In this document: piece by piece, positions 1 through 7,257 of the stretch
Layout of the letters: each line of letters opens with the position of its first letter
Numbering within the stretch: the first letter of the stretch is position 1
Assembly: GCA_018711275.1 (NCBI GenBank)
Contig: DVIN01000004.1
Coordinates: forward strand, 1 to 37,681
Direction of reading: 5' to 3'
Source: Candidatus Pullilachnospira intestinigallinarum
GTDB taxonomy: Bacteria; Bacillota; Clostridia; Lachnospirales; Lachnospiraceae
DNA: 37,681 bases
The notes under the pieces: generated by a model
The model's database searches: none
Told to the model about the DNA's origin: nothing
Seen by the model: only the letters and a program-made list of their open reading frames with translations
Translations under genes and position numbers: made by a program

Positions 1-21
1 GTATGAACTAATTCCTTCCGT

Positions 22-45
22 GATGGGGCGGTTATCCGCCCCATC
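22..45. repeat. Perfect 10-bp inverted repeat near window start
   Basis: The arms at 22-31 and 36-45 are perfectly complementary (GC-rich, starting GATGGGG) around a TTAT loop, and the pair 21/46 extends the stem to 11 bp. There is no T-run on either side, so it may be a weak terminator or processing hairpin of a gene outside the window. Nothing else is recognisable in 46-244. Confidence 0.5.
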
Positions 46-244
46 AAAGGGAACATTCCATGACAGATATCCTGGCAATCTCATGACAGCATGACAGGGC
101 GAGATCATGACAACCCAGGAGAGCATTAACAATCTTATAAAACGAGAACATTACAATATTCTTGTACCTTTTTTCCCGATATGATATCCTTATGGAAGGA
201 GAAAAGTATTTCTAAAATACCCTTCCGGAAAGAACTCCGATCGG

Positions 245-484
245 ATGGAGATTCTGATTATCAATCTGGGAGATGCCAGGGAACTGGAAGTGGAGGCATT
301 GTGTAATCTGAGTCAGGGAATATAGAATGAGGGCTTTGAGACGGGTGTTGAAAAGGGCATCGAGGGCGCAGTGGAAATACTCCGTGAAGAAGGCTATGAA
401 GATTCACAGATTATCGAGCGTATCCGGAAGCGGTTCGGGCTGACGCGGGAAGACGCGGAAAAATATCTGGTTACGCGGGTTTAA
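245..484 (+). pseudogene. Decayed C-terminal fragment of an Rpn/PD-(D/E)XK transposase-family protein
   Basis: An 80-codon frame reads MEILIINLGDARELEVEALC, then NLSQGI, an in-frame TAG (codon 27), and a Glu/Gly-rich stretch (GFETGVEKGIEGAVEILREE) ending in a helix IIERIRKRFGLTREDAEKYL. This resembles the C-terminal tail of the Rpn recombination-promoting nuclease / PDDEXK transposase family, which is common in Lachnospiraceae: an INLG..., a CNLS motif and then a run of EKGIE-type repeats. The nuclease core of about 200 residues is missing upstream and the reading frame is interrupted, so I call it a remnant. The family assignment rests on recalled tail motifs only. A small non-transposase protein is possible but unlikely given the internal stop. 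Confidence 0.5.
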
Positions 485-527
485 ATACAAAAAGCCCGAA
501 AGTCTGATCTTAAGCAGAGGTGAGAAG

Positions 528-1436
528 ATGAACATCAAAGATCTGGAATATTTCCGCATCGTCTGCCAGCAGAAAAGCATCACCAAAGCCGCTCACCTGC
601 TGTACATGACGCCCCAGGGTCTCAGCCGGATCATGAAAAATGTGGAAAATGAACTGGACGCCGTACTGTTTGTGCGTACCGGCGCGGGGATCCAGCTGAC
701 GGAATCCGGCAGTTACCTGTACGGGCAGCTGCCGGCGCTGCTGGATTCCTACCAGGGGATCTGCAGCGAGATCCGCTGTATCGAGCAGCGGAAAAATCAC
801 GAGATTGATCTCTTATCCGCCTATGGAATTCTTCGGCTGGTGACGCCGGAGTGTCTGGAGTATTTCCGGAGACAGTACCCGGAGATTCAGCTGCACTACC
901 GGGAGTATCCGGACCGGCAGGTGGAGCGGATGTTCCAGGAGGGAGAGGGCAACGTGGCCTTTCTGGTGGGACCGGGCAGCCAGTCCCATATGCAGCGGAC
1001 CTTCATGGAAAAATATGAGATCAAGCTGCTGGTAAACCGGGATCATCCGCTGGCAGAGAGAACCTTCGTGTCCATTCAGGATCTGAAGGGAGAGCGGCTG
1101 TACATCGAGAGCAGTGAATTTCATATCCATCAGCTGATCCTGGAAAAATGCCGTCAGGCGGGATTTGAGCCGGACATTGCCTTTGAGACCAGCGGATTCA
1201 GCCTCTGCCACCGGATGGTCCAGAAAAACAAAGGGATTTCCGTGACCGTGGATGTTATCTTTGATGATATGGGACAGAGCGATACGGTAATGATTCCCTT
1301 TGAAGAAGGACCTTTCTACTGGGAGACCTGGATGCTCACCCGGGAAGGAGAACTGCCAAATCCGGATGTGATGCTGTTTCACCGCCATGTAACCCGCTGG
1401 ATGAAGGAAATCGGAGAAGGGAAAATCCGCCGGTGA
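528..1436 (+). CDS. LysR-family transcriptional regulator
   Basis: A 302-aa protein of usual LysR length. Residues 1-60 form the winged helix-turn-helix: MNIKDLEYFRIVCQQKSITKA, then the recognition-helix region TPQGLSRIMKNVENEL and the LFVR...LTESG wing. Residues ~90-295 are the periplasmic-binding-like effector domain (CLEYFRRQYPEIQLHYREYP and LVNRDHPLAE are typical strand/loop pieces). The start is set by AGAGGTGAGAAG just upstream of ATG 528. It ends in TGA and is followed by a strong hairpin terminator (1527-1580), so it is its own unit. It reads toward cooS, which is 256 bp away. It might control cooS, but LysR regulators usually act on divergent genes and the divergent gene is outside or missing here. 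The effector is unknown. Confidence 0.9.
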   Translation: MNIKDLEYFRIVCQQKSITKAAHLLYMTPQGLSRIMKNVENELDAVLFVRTGAGIQLTESGSYLYGQLPALLDSYQGICSEIRCIEQRKNHEIDLLSAYGILRLVTPECLEYFRRQYPEIQLHYREYPDRQVERMFQEGEGNVAFLVGPGSQSHMQRTFMEKYEIKLLVNRDHPLAERTFVSIQDLKGERLYIESSEFHIHQLILEKCRQAGFEPDIAFETSGFSLCHRMVQKNKGISVTVDVIFDDMGQSDTVMIPFEEGPFYWETWMLTREGELPNPDVMLFHRHVTRWMKEIGEGKIRR

Positions 1437-1526
1437 TATGTCTCACAATTTTGTTGAGACCATTCAACACTCTGTTTATTATCAGAAAAGAATTCCGGTG
1501 ATACAATAGAATCGAATTCACTTATT

Positions 1527-1580
1527 ATAATAAAAAAGGAATGCGGCCTGCGGGAACAGGAGGTGTTCCTTTTTTATTAT
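1527..1580 (+). terminator. Rho-independent terminator after the LysR gene
   Basis: The arms 1527-1541 and 1566-1580 are a perfect 15-bp inverted repeat (A-rich left arm, T-rich right arm with six consecutive T). The 24-nt loop contains a further CCTG/CAGG stem. The A-tract/T-tract design would also work in the other direction. Confidence 0.8.
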
Positions 1581-1599
1581 CCTTCTATTCAATAAATTG

Positions 1600-1613
1600 T
1601 TGACAGCGGTCAA
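1600..1613. promoter_or_regulatory. CRP/FNR-like palindrome TTGAC-N4-GTCAA upstream of cooS
   Basis: TTGACAGCGGTCAA is a perfect 5-bp dyad with a 4-nt centre. It matches the TTGA-N6-TCAA core bound by CRP/FNR-superfamily regulators, a family that includes CO, redox and nitrosative sensors. Its centre lies about 53 bp upstream of the start predicted from the -10 at 1648-1653. No CRP/FNR gene is in the window, so the binding protein is unknown. Confidence 0.45.
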
Positions 1614-1644
1614 TAAAGCGTTGATGGGAAATGTCCGGACAGAT

Positions 1645-1653
1645 TGTTATAAT
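1645..1653 (+). promoter_or_regulatory. Extended -10 promoter of cooS
   Basis: TGTTATAAT is an extended -10 element (TG-N-TATAAT with TATAAT at 1648-1653). No good -35 lies 16-18 bp upstream; the nearest TTGACA (1600-1605) is 42 bp away and belongs to the palindrome. This is consistent with an activator-dependent promoter. The predicted transcript start is near 1660 and the RBS AGGAGG is at 1682-1687. Confidence 0.55.
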
Positions 1654-1692
1654 ATAGACAAAATCACTGATACATAAAAATAGGAGGATAAC

Positions 1693-3585
1693 ATGAGTGA
1701 ATTCAAACTGACAAGTGTGGAAGAATTTGAAGCGGCCACCGAGCGCCTGCTGGAAACCGGAAAAAAAGTGGGGGCGGATGCCTGGCAGCTGCGTGTGAAA
1801 AACCAGACACCCCACTGTAAATTCGGGGAACAGGGTATCTGCTGCCGGATCTGTTCCATGGGCCCCTGCCGGATCACTCCCAAGGCGCCCAGAGGCATCT
1901 GCGGCTGTGACGCCCATGGAATCGCGGGCCGCAACTTTCTGCGGTTTGTGGCTGGCGGAGCGGCTACCCATTCCGATCACGGAAGAGAGATCTGCCATAC
2001 GCTGCATACGGTGGCTCCGGACGGAAATTATAAGGTGAAAGATCCTGAGAAGCTGATCCGCATCGCCAAAGAGTGGGGTGTGGAGACGGAAGGCAGGGAT
2101 ATCTATGATCTGGCCCATGAGATGTCCGAGCTGGCCCTGCTGGAATACGGAAAACCCTTCGGCGTACAGCGGTGGCTGAAGAGAGCGCCGGAGCATACAC
2201 AGAAACTGTGGCATGACGCGGAAATTGAGCCCCGGGCCATCGACCGGGAGGTTTCCACCGCCATGCATATGACCCATATGGGAAATTCCTGTAAGGCAGA
2301 GGCGCTGGTGCGTCAGTCTCTCCGTTCCGGTATGTCCGACGGATGGGGCGGTTCCATGTGCGGAACGGAATTTTCCGATGTAATGTTCGGAACCCCGAAG
2401 CCGGTGGATACCGAGGCCAATCTGGGCGTTATGAAGGAGGATATGGTCAATATCATCGTACACGGCCATGATCCCAGCCTTTCCGAGATGATCTGTGAAT
2501 ATGCGGAGGATCCGGAGATGATTGCCCTGGCAAAATCCCTGGGGGCCAACGGCATCAACGTGGCCGGCGTCTGCTGTACCTCCAATGAGGTTGCCATGCG
2601 AAGAGGCGTGCCCATGGCCGGAAATTTTCTGCAGCAGGAGAACGTGGTGCTGACGGGAGCCTGTGAGGCCATCGTGGTGGATGTGCAGTGCATTTTCCCG
2701 GCATTGGGACCGCTGTCCAAGTGCTTCCATACAAAGTTCATCACCACTTCCCCCATCGCCCAGATGCCGGATTCCGACTTTATCCGTTTCAATGCCGAGA
2801 CGGCAGGGGAGAATGCCAAAAAGATCGTCCGCACGGCGGTGGAAAACTTTGTGAACAGAAAGAAAAAACTGGTATACATCCCTCAGATGAAACAGAAAGC
2901 CACCGTGGGATTCTCCACCGAGGCCATTGTGAAGGTCCTGGACGGTGTGACCAACAGTCAGGTGGATGTGACCGGAACCACAAAACCGCTGATTGAATGC
3001 ATTACTTCCGGTGTGATCCGGGGCGCAGTGGCCATGGTTGGCTGCAACAACCCCAGAATCCGTCCGGATTACGGCCACATCGAGCTGATGAAAAAGCTGA
3101 TTGCCAACGATATCATCGTGATTCTTTCCGGATGTTCCGCCCAGGCGGCAGCCCGTGCCGGACTGATGGATAAAAGAGCAAAGGATCTGTGCGGCGCAGG
3201 CCTTAAAAGAGTCTGTGAACTGGCTGATATCCCGCCGGTTCTGCACATGGGCTCCTGTGTGGACATCAGCCGGATGATGGTACTGGCGTCCGAGCTTTCC
3301 AAAGATTCCGGTCTGAATATTTCCCAGCTTCCGCTGGTGGGCTGTGCGCCGGAGTGGATGTCTGAGAAGGCCATTTCCATCGGAAACTATGTGGTGGCCA
3401 CCGGTATCGACACGTTCCTGGGTGTGGATCCCCAGGTAAGCGGATCCAGTGAGATGACGTACTGGCTGACCGAAGGAATTCGTGACTGGGTGGAGGCTGC
3501 CTACACCGTTGAAAAAGATATTGACAAGCTGGGTGATGCCATGATCGCCAGAATTGAGGAGAAGAGAGCGGCGCTGGGAATCTAA
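1693..3585 (+). CDS. cooS: Anaerobic Ni-Fe carbon monoxide dehydrogenase catalytic subunit
   Basis: A 630-aa CooS, normal length, interconverting CO and CO2 with ferredoxin-type electron carriers in the cytoplasm. The N-terminus carries the Cys set for the D and B [4Fe-4S] clusters (C42, C50, C51, C54, C59, C70/C72, in CKFGEQGICCRICSMGPC). C-cluster (Ni-4Fe-4S) ligands are visible as H257 or H259 (HGHDPSLSE), C294/C295 (GVCCTSNE), C333 (VDVQC), C451 (VGCNNPR), C481 (LSGCSAQ) and C522 (MGSCVDIS). K559 in SEKAISIGNYV matches the catalytic Lys. The start has AGGAGG 5 nt upstream. No acetyl-CoA synthase subunit, corrinoid protein, CooF ferredoxin or CooC Ni-chaperone is adjacent, so this is a stand-alone (monofunctional) CODH. 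Its role (CO detoxification, ferredoxin re-oxidation or supply of CO) cannot be told from the sequence. Confidence 0.95.
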   Translation: MSEFKLTSVEEFEAATERLLETGKKVGADAWQLRVKNQTPHCKFGEQGICCRICSMGPCRITPKAPRGICGCDAHGIAGRNFLRFVAGGAATHSDHGREICHTLHTVAPDGNYKVKDPEKLIRIAKEWGVETEGRDIYDLAHEMSELALLEYGKPFGVQRWLKRAPEHTQKLWHDAEIEPRAIDREVSTAMHMTHMGNSCKAEALVRQSLRSGMSDGWGGSMCGTEFSDVMFGTPKPVDTEANLGVMKEDMVNIIVHGHDPSLSEMICEYAEDPEMIALAKSLGANGINVAGVCCTSNEVAMRRGVPMAGNFLQQENVVLTGACEAIVVDVQCIFPALGPLSKCFHTKFITTSPIAQMPDSDFIRFNAETAGENAKKIVRTAVENFVNRKKKLVYIPQMKQKATVGFSTEAIVKVLDGVTNSQVDVTGTTKPLIECITSGVIRGAVAMVGCNNPRIRPDYGHIELMKKLIANDIIVILSGCSAQAAARAGLMDKRAKDLCGAGLKRVCELADIPPVLHMGSCVDISRMMVLASELSKDSGLNISQLPLVGCAPEWMSEKAISIGNYVVATGIDTFLGVDPQVSGSSEMTYWLTEGIRDWVEAAYTVEKDIDKLGDAMIARIEEKRAALGI

Positions 3586-3613
3586 TCTGTCCCGGAGAAA
3601 ATCCGCAGATACA

Positions 3614-3668
3614 TAGAAAAAAGCAGAAGCATCTGTCGATATGGTACAGAAGCTCCTGCTTTTTTCTA
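3614..3668. terminator. Bidirectional terminator between cooS and the aldolase gene
   Basis: A long hairpin runs from TAGAAAAAAGCAG on the left to CTGCTTTTTTCTA on the right, with one A/C mismatch and a further inner stem TCTGT/ACAGA. The A-tract and T-tract flanks serve cooS (+) and the converging threonine-aldolase gene (-). Confidence 0.85.
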
Positions 3669-3704
3669 CGATAAGCCCGGAGGACAACGATGCCGTGAAC
3701 GGTG

Positions 3705-4730
3705 TCACAGAAGCTCCAGCAGCTGCTCTACTTCTTTTTCGGAGGTAGCCCAGCTGGTAGCCAGCCGGATGATGGTATGTTCATCATCGAAGGGTTCCCA
3801 GTAGCTGTAGGAAACTGTTTCCCCCAGTTCTTTCAGCCGGTTATTTTCCACGATCAGGAATTGCTGATTGGTGGGAGAGGCGTAGTAGAAACGGTATCCC
3901 TTTTGGCGCAGGCCCTCTTTCAGACGTTCGGCCATCCGGATCGCCGAACGGGAAATACGAAAATACAGATCGTCGGTGAACAGTGTGTCAAACTGGATAC
4001 CCAGTATCCGCCCTTTGGCCAGCAGCGCTCCCTGCTGCTTTACAAAGGTAAAAAAATGGGGAGCCAGCATGGGATCGGGAAATACTACCGCTTCGCCCAG
4101 CAGTGCGCCCACCTTCGTGCCTCCGATATAGAAGGCGTCACAGGTACGGGCCAGCAGCGGAAGGGTTACGTCGGTCTCAGGGGATGCCAGGCCGTATCCC
4201 AGCCGGGCTCCGTCCAGATACAGAAACAGATGATATCTGCGGCAGATTTCAGAAAACCGGATCAGTTCGTTTGCGGTGTACAGCGCTCCAAACTCCGTGG
4301 GGTGTGTCAGATAAATCATCCCGGGATGTACCATGTGGGAACGGTTTTCGTCCTGAAAAAAGGATTTCAGATACTGTTCGGCATCTTCCGGATTCAGTTT
4401 TCCAAAGGTGTGCGGAAGCGGCAGTACCTTATGCCCTCCGGCTTCCACAGCCCCGGCTTCATGCGTATTGATATGACCGCAAGAAGCACACAGGACGCCC
4501 TCCCAAGGCTTCAGCAGCGCCTGTATGACCACGGCATTGGTCTGCGTTCCGCCGGACAGAAAATGAATATCCGCCTGGTCGGCATCGCAGAGACGACGGA
4601 TCTTTTCTTTCGCCCGGCTGCAGGAGGCGTCATTGCCGTATCCCGGCATTTTTTCCATATTGGTTTGAAGGAGCGCCTCCAGCACTGCCGGGTGCGCTCC
4701 CTCCAGATAATCACATTCAAAGTGCAGCAT
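3705..4730 (-). CDS. Threonine aldolase / beta-eliminating lyase family PLP enzyme
   Basis: A 341-aa fold-type I PLP enzyme of the low-specificity threonine aldolase (LtaE, beta_elim_lyase) family, expected to cleave beta-hydroxy amino acids such as L-threonine or allo-threonine to glycine and an aldehyde. Visible features: FLSGGTQTNAVV (~58-69, cofactor phosphate contact), H86/H90 in GHINTHEAGAVE (ring stacking), D173 in YLDGARLGYG (pyridine N) and Schiff-base K206 in YIGGTKVGALLGE. The GTQTN...INTHE variant is typical of the clostridial branch. It starts 17 nt after the stop of the zinc-ribbon gene on the same strand and is probably co-transcribed with it. RBS AAAGGA precedes the ATG. The exact substrate stereochemistry cannot be inferred. 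Confidence 0.85.
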   Translation of the reverse strand: MLHFECDYLEGAHPAVLEALLQTNMEKMPGYGNDASCSRAKEKIRRLCDADQADIHFLSGGTQTNAVVIQALLKPWEGVLCASCGHINTHEAGAVEAGGHKVLPLPHTFGKLNPEDAEQYLKSFFQDENRSHMVHPGMIYLTHPTEFGALYTANELIRFSEICRRYHLFLYLDGARLGYGLASPETDVTLPLLARTCDAFYIGGTKVGALLGEAVVFPDPMLAPHFFTFVKQQGALLAKGRILGIQFDTLFTDDLYFRISRSAIRMAERLKEGLRQKGYRFYYASPTNQQFLIVENNRLKELGETVSYSYWEPFDDEHTIIRLATSWATSEKEVEQLLELL

Positions 4731-4747
4731 AGATGTTCCTTTCGGTT

Positions 4748-5395
4748 CTACATATGTGTTTCAACAAATTCATCGATCCGGTCTATCCGCAGTCCCCGCA
4801 TCTTCAGTGCGCTGAATGCCACCACCAGGAAAAAGACAATCCTGCAGATGGACAGAGCATCGGTGATGCTTCCGGGAAATGCCAGGTTCGGATACCAGTG
4901 TATTACAGCCATCATCCGGTTGATGATACTCAGAAAGTAATCGATGCCGCTGATGATCTGGAAGACTACAAAGAATCCCAGATAGCAGACCACAGATTTG
5001 ATGGCAGTGGCTTTCAGCCACCGATTTTCCTCCAGAAACAGTACATAGATGGCCAGAAGCCCCAGCACCACCGGACTGATCAGCGCGGAAAAATAGATGA
5101 CAGCTCCCAACATCCCCACGGTAATTCCCAGACGTGTACGGGGCTGCTGAAAAGAAGTCTGCTGTGCCTGCCGCCAGTTTTGCTGCTCCTGGGCTCCCTG
5201 ATTCCAGGAAGGGTTCGGGCCGCTATGCGTCTGCTCCCAGGAATTCTGCTGACTGTCGGTTTCACTGTTTTGAAAACCGGTCTGTTGATTTGTGCCAGCC
5301 CCTTCTGTGCGATACTCCTGAGACAGTTGTGCGCCGCAGGCGGGGCAGGAAAGGCTTCCCTCCGGAAGCTGATTTCCGCAATTAGGACAAAACAT
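4748..5395 (-). CDS. Zinc-ribbon multi-pass membrane protein of unknown function
   Basis: 215 aa. It opens with a double-CxxC zinc ribbon (C3, C6, C17, C20 in MFCPNCGNQLPEGSLSCPAC). A Gln/Asn/Ser-rich low-complexity linker follows (~24-85), then three or four hydrophobic segments (~87-112, ~118-140, ~170-195). This layout (cytosolic zinc_ribbon_2, disordered linker, TM bundle) recurs in many Firmicutes proteins without known function. I chose ATG 5395 because a GGGGG-type SD sits 8-12 nt upstream and the zinc ribbon always begins at the N-terminus. An upstream in-frame ATG at 5458 lies on the -35 side of a clear promoter and is rejected. It is first in an operon with the aldolase gene. Confidence 0.7.
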   Translation of the reverse strand: MFCPNCGNQLPEGSLSCPACGAQLSQEYRTEGAGTNQQTGFQNSETDSQQNSWEQTHSGPNPSWNQGAQEQQNWRQAQQTSFQQPRTRLGITVGMLGAVIYFSALISPVVLGLLAIYVLFLEENRWLKATAIKSVVCYLGFFVVFQIISGIDYFLSIINRMMAVIHWYPNLAFPGSITDALSICRIVFFLVVAFSALKMRGLRIDRIDEFVETHM

Positions 5396-5429
5396 ATGGT
5401 GATTCCCCCTTTTTTCGTTGTCTGTTTTC

Positions 5430-5458
5430 ATTATAGATAGGAAGAGGAGAAGCGTCAA
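5430..5458 (-). promoter_or_regulatory. Sigma-A promoter for the zinc-ribbon/aldolase operon
   Basis: On the minus strand, TTGACG (5453-5458) and TATAAT (5430-5435) are separated by exactly 17 bp. The predicted start is near 5423, giving a short leader of about 28 nt before ATG 5395. Confidence 0.75.
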
Positions 5459-5501
5459 CCACAGGATTCTTAGGAATTTTTAAATTTTTTTATGCAAAAA
5501 C

Positions 5502-5531
5502 TTGGAATATGCCCTGCATATCGCTTATAAT
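5502..5531 (+). promoter_or_regulatory. Sigma-A promoter for ridA
   Basis: TTGGAA (5502-5507), an 18-bp spacer and TATAAT (5526-5531). The GGAGG ribosome binding site is at 5566-5570. Confidence 0.65.
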
Positions 5532-5579
5532 AGGAAAGGTAACGGCAGAGGCACTGCCGGGAAATGGAGGATAAACAAA

Positions 5580-5960
5580 ATGAAGAAAACAATTCATGCA
5601 GACAAGGCGCCGGCTGCAGTGGGACCGTATGTCCATGCTGTACAGGCCGGAAACATGGTGTTTACTTCCGGTCAGCTGGGACTGGATCCCAAAGACGGTA
5701 CACTGCCGGAGGGAATTGAGGCGCAGACGCACCAGGCACTGAAGAATCTGGGCGCTGTTCTTGAAGCTGCCGGCCTGGGTTATGAAGATGTGGTGCGCAC
5801 CATGGTATTCCTGGATAACATGGACGATTTCGCGGCGGTAAATGAAATTTACGCGCAGTATTTTAAAGATTCCGCGCCTGCCAGATCCTGCGTGGAGGTG
5901 GCAAAGCTTCCCAAAGGCGGCCTGATTGAAATCGAGGCTATTGCGGTACATAAGGACTGA
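5580..5960 (+). CDS. ridA: RidA-family reactive enamine/imine deaminase
   Basis: 126 aa, full length for the RidA/YjgF/YER057c family, which hydrolyses reactive enamine/imine intermediates (e.g. 2-aminoacrylate made by PLP dehydratases) in the cytosol. Typical motifs: [26 protein letters not shown] near the N-terminus, [21 protein letters not shown], and the active-site Arg in [27 protein letters not shown] 5580 is chosen over the upstream in-frame ATG 5502 because GGAGG is 9 nt upstream and the family begins here; 5502 falls in the -35 box. It is divergent from the operon holding a threonine-aldolase-type PLP enzyme, a sensible but unproven functional partner. Confidence 0.9.
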   Translation: MKKTIHADKAPAAVGPYVHAVQAGNMVFTSGQLGLDPKDGTLPEGIEAQTHQALKNLGAVLEAAGLGYEDVVRTMVFLDNMDDFAAVNEIYAQYFKDSAPARSCVEVAKLPKGGLIEIEAIAVHKD

Positions 5961-6010
5961 CGCAAAAGAGGCTGTTTGGTACATCCATAATTTTTTTGTG
6001 TTTTCCAACA

Positions 6011-6075
6011 CGGAAACAGCAGCAGGCTTCTCTGATTTGCCGGATATCGGACAGGGGAACCTGCTGCTGTTTCTG
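6011..6075. terminator. Hairpin between convergent ridA and degV genes
   Basis: GAAACAGCAGCAGG (6013-6026) pairs perfectly with 6060-6073 (14 bp) around a ~33-nt loop. The flanks lack a strong T-run, so termination efficiency is uncertain, but its position between two convergent genes fits a shared terminator. A smaller GTGTT/AACAC stem (loop TTCC) follows a T-run at about 5991-6010. Confidence 0.5.
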
Positions 6076-6084
6076 TAAATGCCG

Positions 6085-6939
6085 TTACGCTTCTGTCTCA
6101 AACAGAATACCGAGCGTATTGGGACCGCAATGACAGGAAATCGTACAGCTGGCCTGGGTCACATAAATGTTTTCAAAGGATGCTTCCCTCTGAACTGCTG
6201 TTTTCACCAGCCGGATGCAGGAGTCGCCGATGCCGGAATGTGTGATGAACAGCCGTTTGAGATTCAGGCGGGTGTACGACCGCAGCGTATCCTTCACATA
6301 CCTGGGAAGTACTTTGTCCAGGGTTCCCCGGTATTTTTTCCCGACATACATGGCTCCGGAGGTATTGTCCACCTGAATACAGGGCTTGATATTCAGCAGA
6401 TTGGCTCCCAGAGCCGTAATGCTGCTGCAGCGTCCGCCGGCGCTCATGAATTTCAGGGTATCCAGAATAAAACTGGAATGAACCAGCTTTTTCCGGCCTT
6501 CCAGCCGCTTTGCAATCTCCTCCGCCTTTAATCCCTCCCGGATCCACTCGGCGGCATCACAGACCAGAAGGCCGATTCCGGTGGAAAGATTGTAGGAATC
6601 CACCGGATATATGCCGGGCAGTTCCTTTGACGCCAGCAGACAGTTCTGATAAGCGCTGGAGAGCGCGCCGCCCAGATTCAGATGGATCACCTCGTACCCC
6701 TGCTCTACAAAAGGAGTAAAGTAATTCAGATATTCCTGTACGTTAATGGCGGCGGTTCGGGGAAGAAGTTTTTTCTCTCTGTAAATCTGAAAGATTTCCT
6801 GTGGCGTGATATCCACATTGTCCTGATACTCCCGGCCGCCCAGAATGATATGAAACGGATAATAATGCACCTGATACGCTTCCTTCAGGCTGCTGCCCAG
6901 ATCGCAGGTGCTGTCCGCGCTTAACAGTATTCTGTTCAT
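6085..6939 (-). CDS. DegV/FakB-like fatty-acid-binding protein
   Basis: 284 aa, the usual DegV length. DegV/FakB proteins bind a long-chain fatty acid in a cleft and present it to the FakA kinase for phospholipid synthesis. Visible motifs: N-terminal ILLSADSTCDL (family: D-S-T/A-C/D-L), PFHIILGGREYQDN..ITPQEIF, the SGALSSAYQN-like GGALSSAYQN segment, and FMSAGGRCSS in place of the more common LKKGGR. The start at 6939 is fixed by GAGGAGG upstream. The frame stays open for 94 more codons through the repeats at 7091-7219, but that part has no family similarity and crosses the promoter. No fakA is nearby. The ligand is unknown. Confidence 0.85.
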   Translation of the reverse strand: MNRILLSADSTCDLGSSLKEAYQVHYYPFHIILGGREYQDNVDITPQEIFQIYREKKLLPRTAAINVQEYLNYFTPFVEQGYEVIHLNLGGALSSAYQNCLLASKELPGIYPVDSYNLSTGIGLLVCDAAEWIREGLKAEEIAKRLEGRKKLVHSSFILDTLKFMSAGGRCSSITALGANLLNIKPCIQVDNTSGAMYVGKKYRGTLDKVLPRYVKDTLRSYTRLNLKRLFITHSGIGDSCIRLVKTAVQREASFENIYVTQASCTISCHCGPNTLGILFETEA

Positions 6940-6961
6940 AAATACGCCTCCTCTTTCTGCC

Positions 6962-6990
6962 ATCATACAGCGTTTCAGAGGGAGAATCAA
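6962..6990 (-). promoter_or_regulatory. Sigma-A promoter for the DegV gene
   Basis: On the minus strand, TTGATT (6985-6990), a 17-bp spacer and TATGAT (6962-6967), immediately upstream of the GAGGAGG ribosome binding site. Confidence 0.65.
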
Positions 6991-7087
6991 GAGCCGCTGT
7001 CTCTCGCCCGGGGGTTGGTCAGCATTTTCACCGAAAAGCGACAGAAATCCACAGATTTCTTGTAAATCCTGTTCCCGGATTTCGTGA

Positions 7088-7219
7088 TATAATGAGCGAA
7101 AGCGAGTCGGAACAAGCTTGGCTTGTTCCAGACGAGCGGCGAATGATCTTTGAGATGAAATCACGAATAATGAGCGAAAGCGAGTCGGAACAAGCTTAGG
7201 CTTGTTTCGGGCGAGCGGC
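7088..7219 (+). repeat. Tandem pair of ~50-bp structured repeats carrying a -10-like box
   Basis: Two copies, 7091-7140 and 7169-7219, begin with 29 identical bases (AATGAGCGAAAGCGAGTCGG, then AACAAGCTT) and end in CGAGCGGC. Each contains a 9-bp dyad, GGAACAAGC/GCTTGTTCC in copy 1 and GGAACAAGC/GCTTGTTTC in copy 2 (a G-U pair in RNA). The copies are separated by 28 bp. TTCGTGAT (7081-7088) and ATCACGAA (7160-7167) flank the first copy as a further dyad. TGATATAAT at 7085-7093 is an extended -10 directly joined to copy 1 and may start the L,D-transpeptidase transcript. A degenerate third copy of the left edge is at 26258-26270. No gene is visible in 6940-7257 apart from these elements and the DegV promoter. 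Confidence 0.75.
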
Positions 7220-7257
7220 AACGGGGAGACAGACAGTAAAGGGGTGCAGGTGATGAG

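Noticed and set aside
245..484. Functional transposase or Rpn nuclease at the left end
   Set aside because: The catalytic N-terminal part is absent and the remaining frame contains a TAG.
1594..1616. Rex (NADH-sensing) operator upstream of cooS
   Set aside because: The flanks resemble TTGTT...AA, but the half-sites are separated by 2 bp more than the Rex consensus and one arm position mismatches; a CRP/FNR-type site fits better.
1585..3708. 707-codon open frame antisense to cooS
   Set aside because: It mirrors the cooS codon pattern, has no SD or family motif, and crosses the bidirectional terminator at 3614-3668.
6940..7221. 94-codon N-terminal extension of the DegV protein
   Set aside because: It reads through the repeat pair and the DegV promoter, and GAGGAGG clearly marks ATG 6939.
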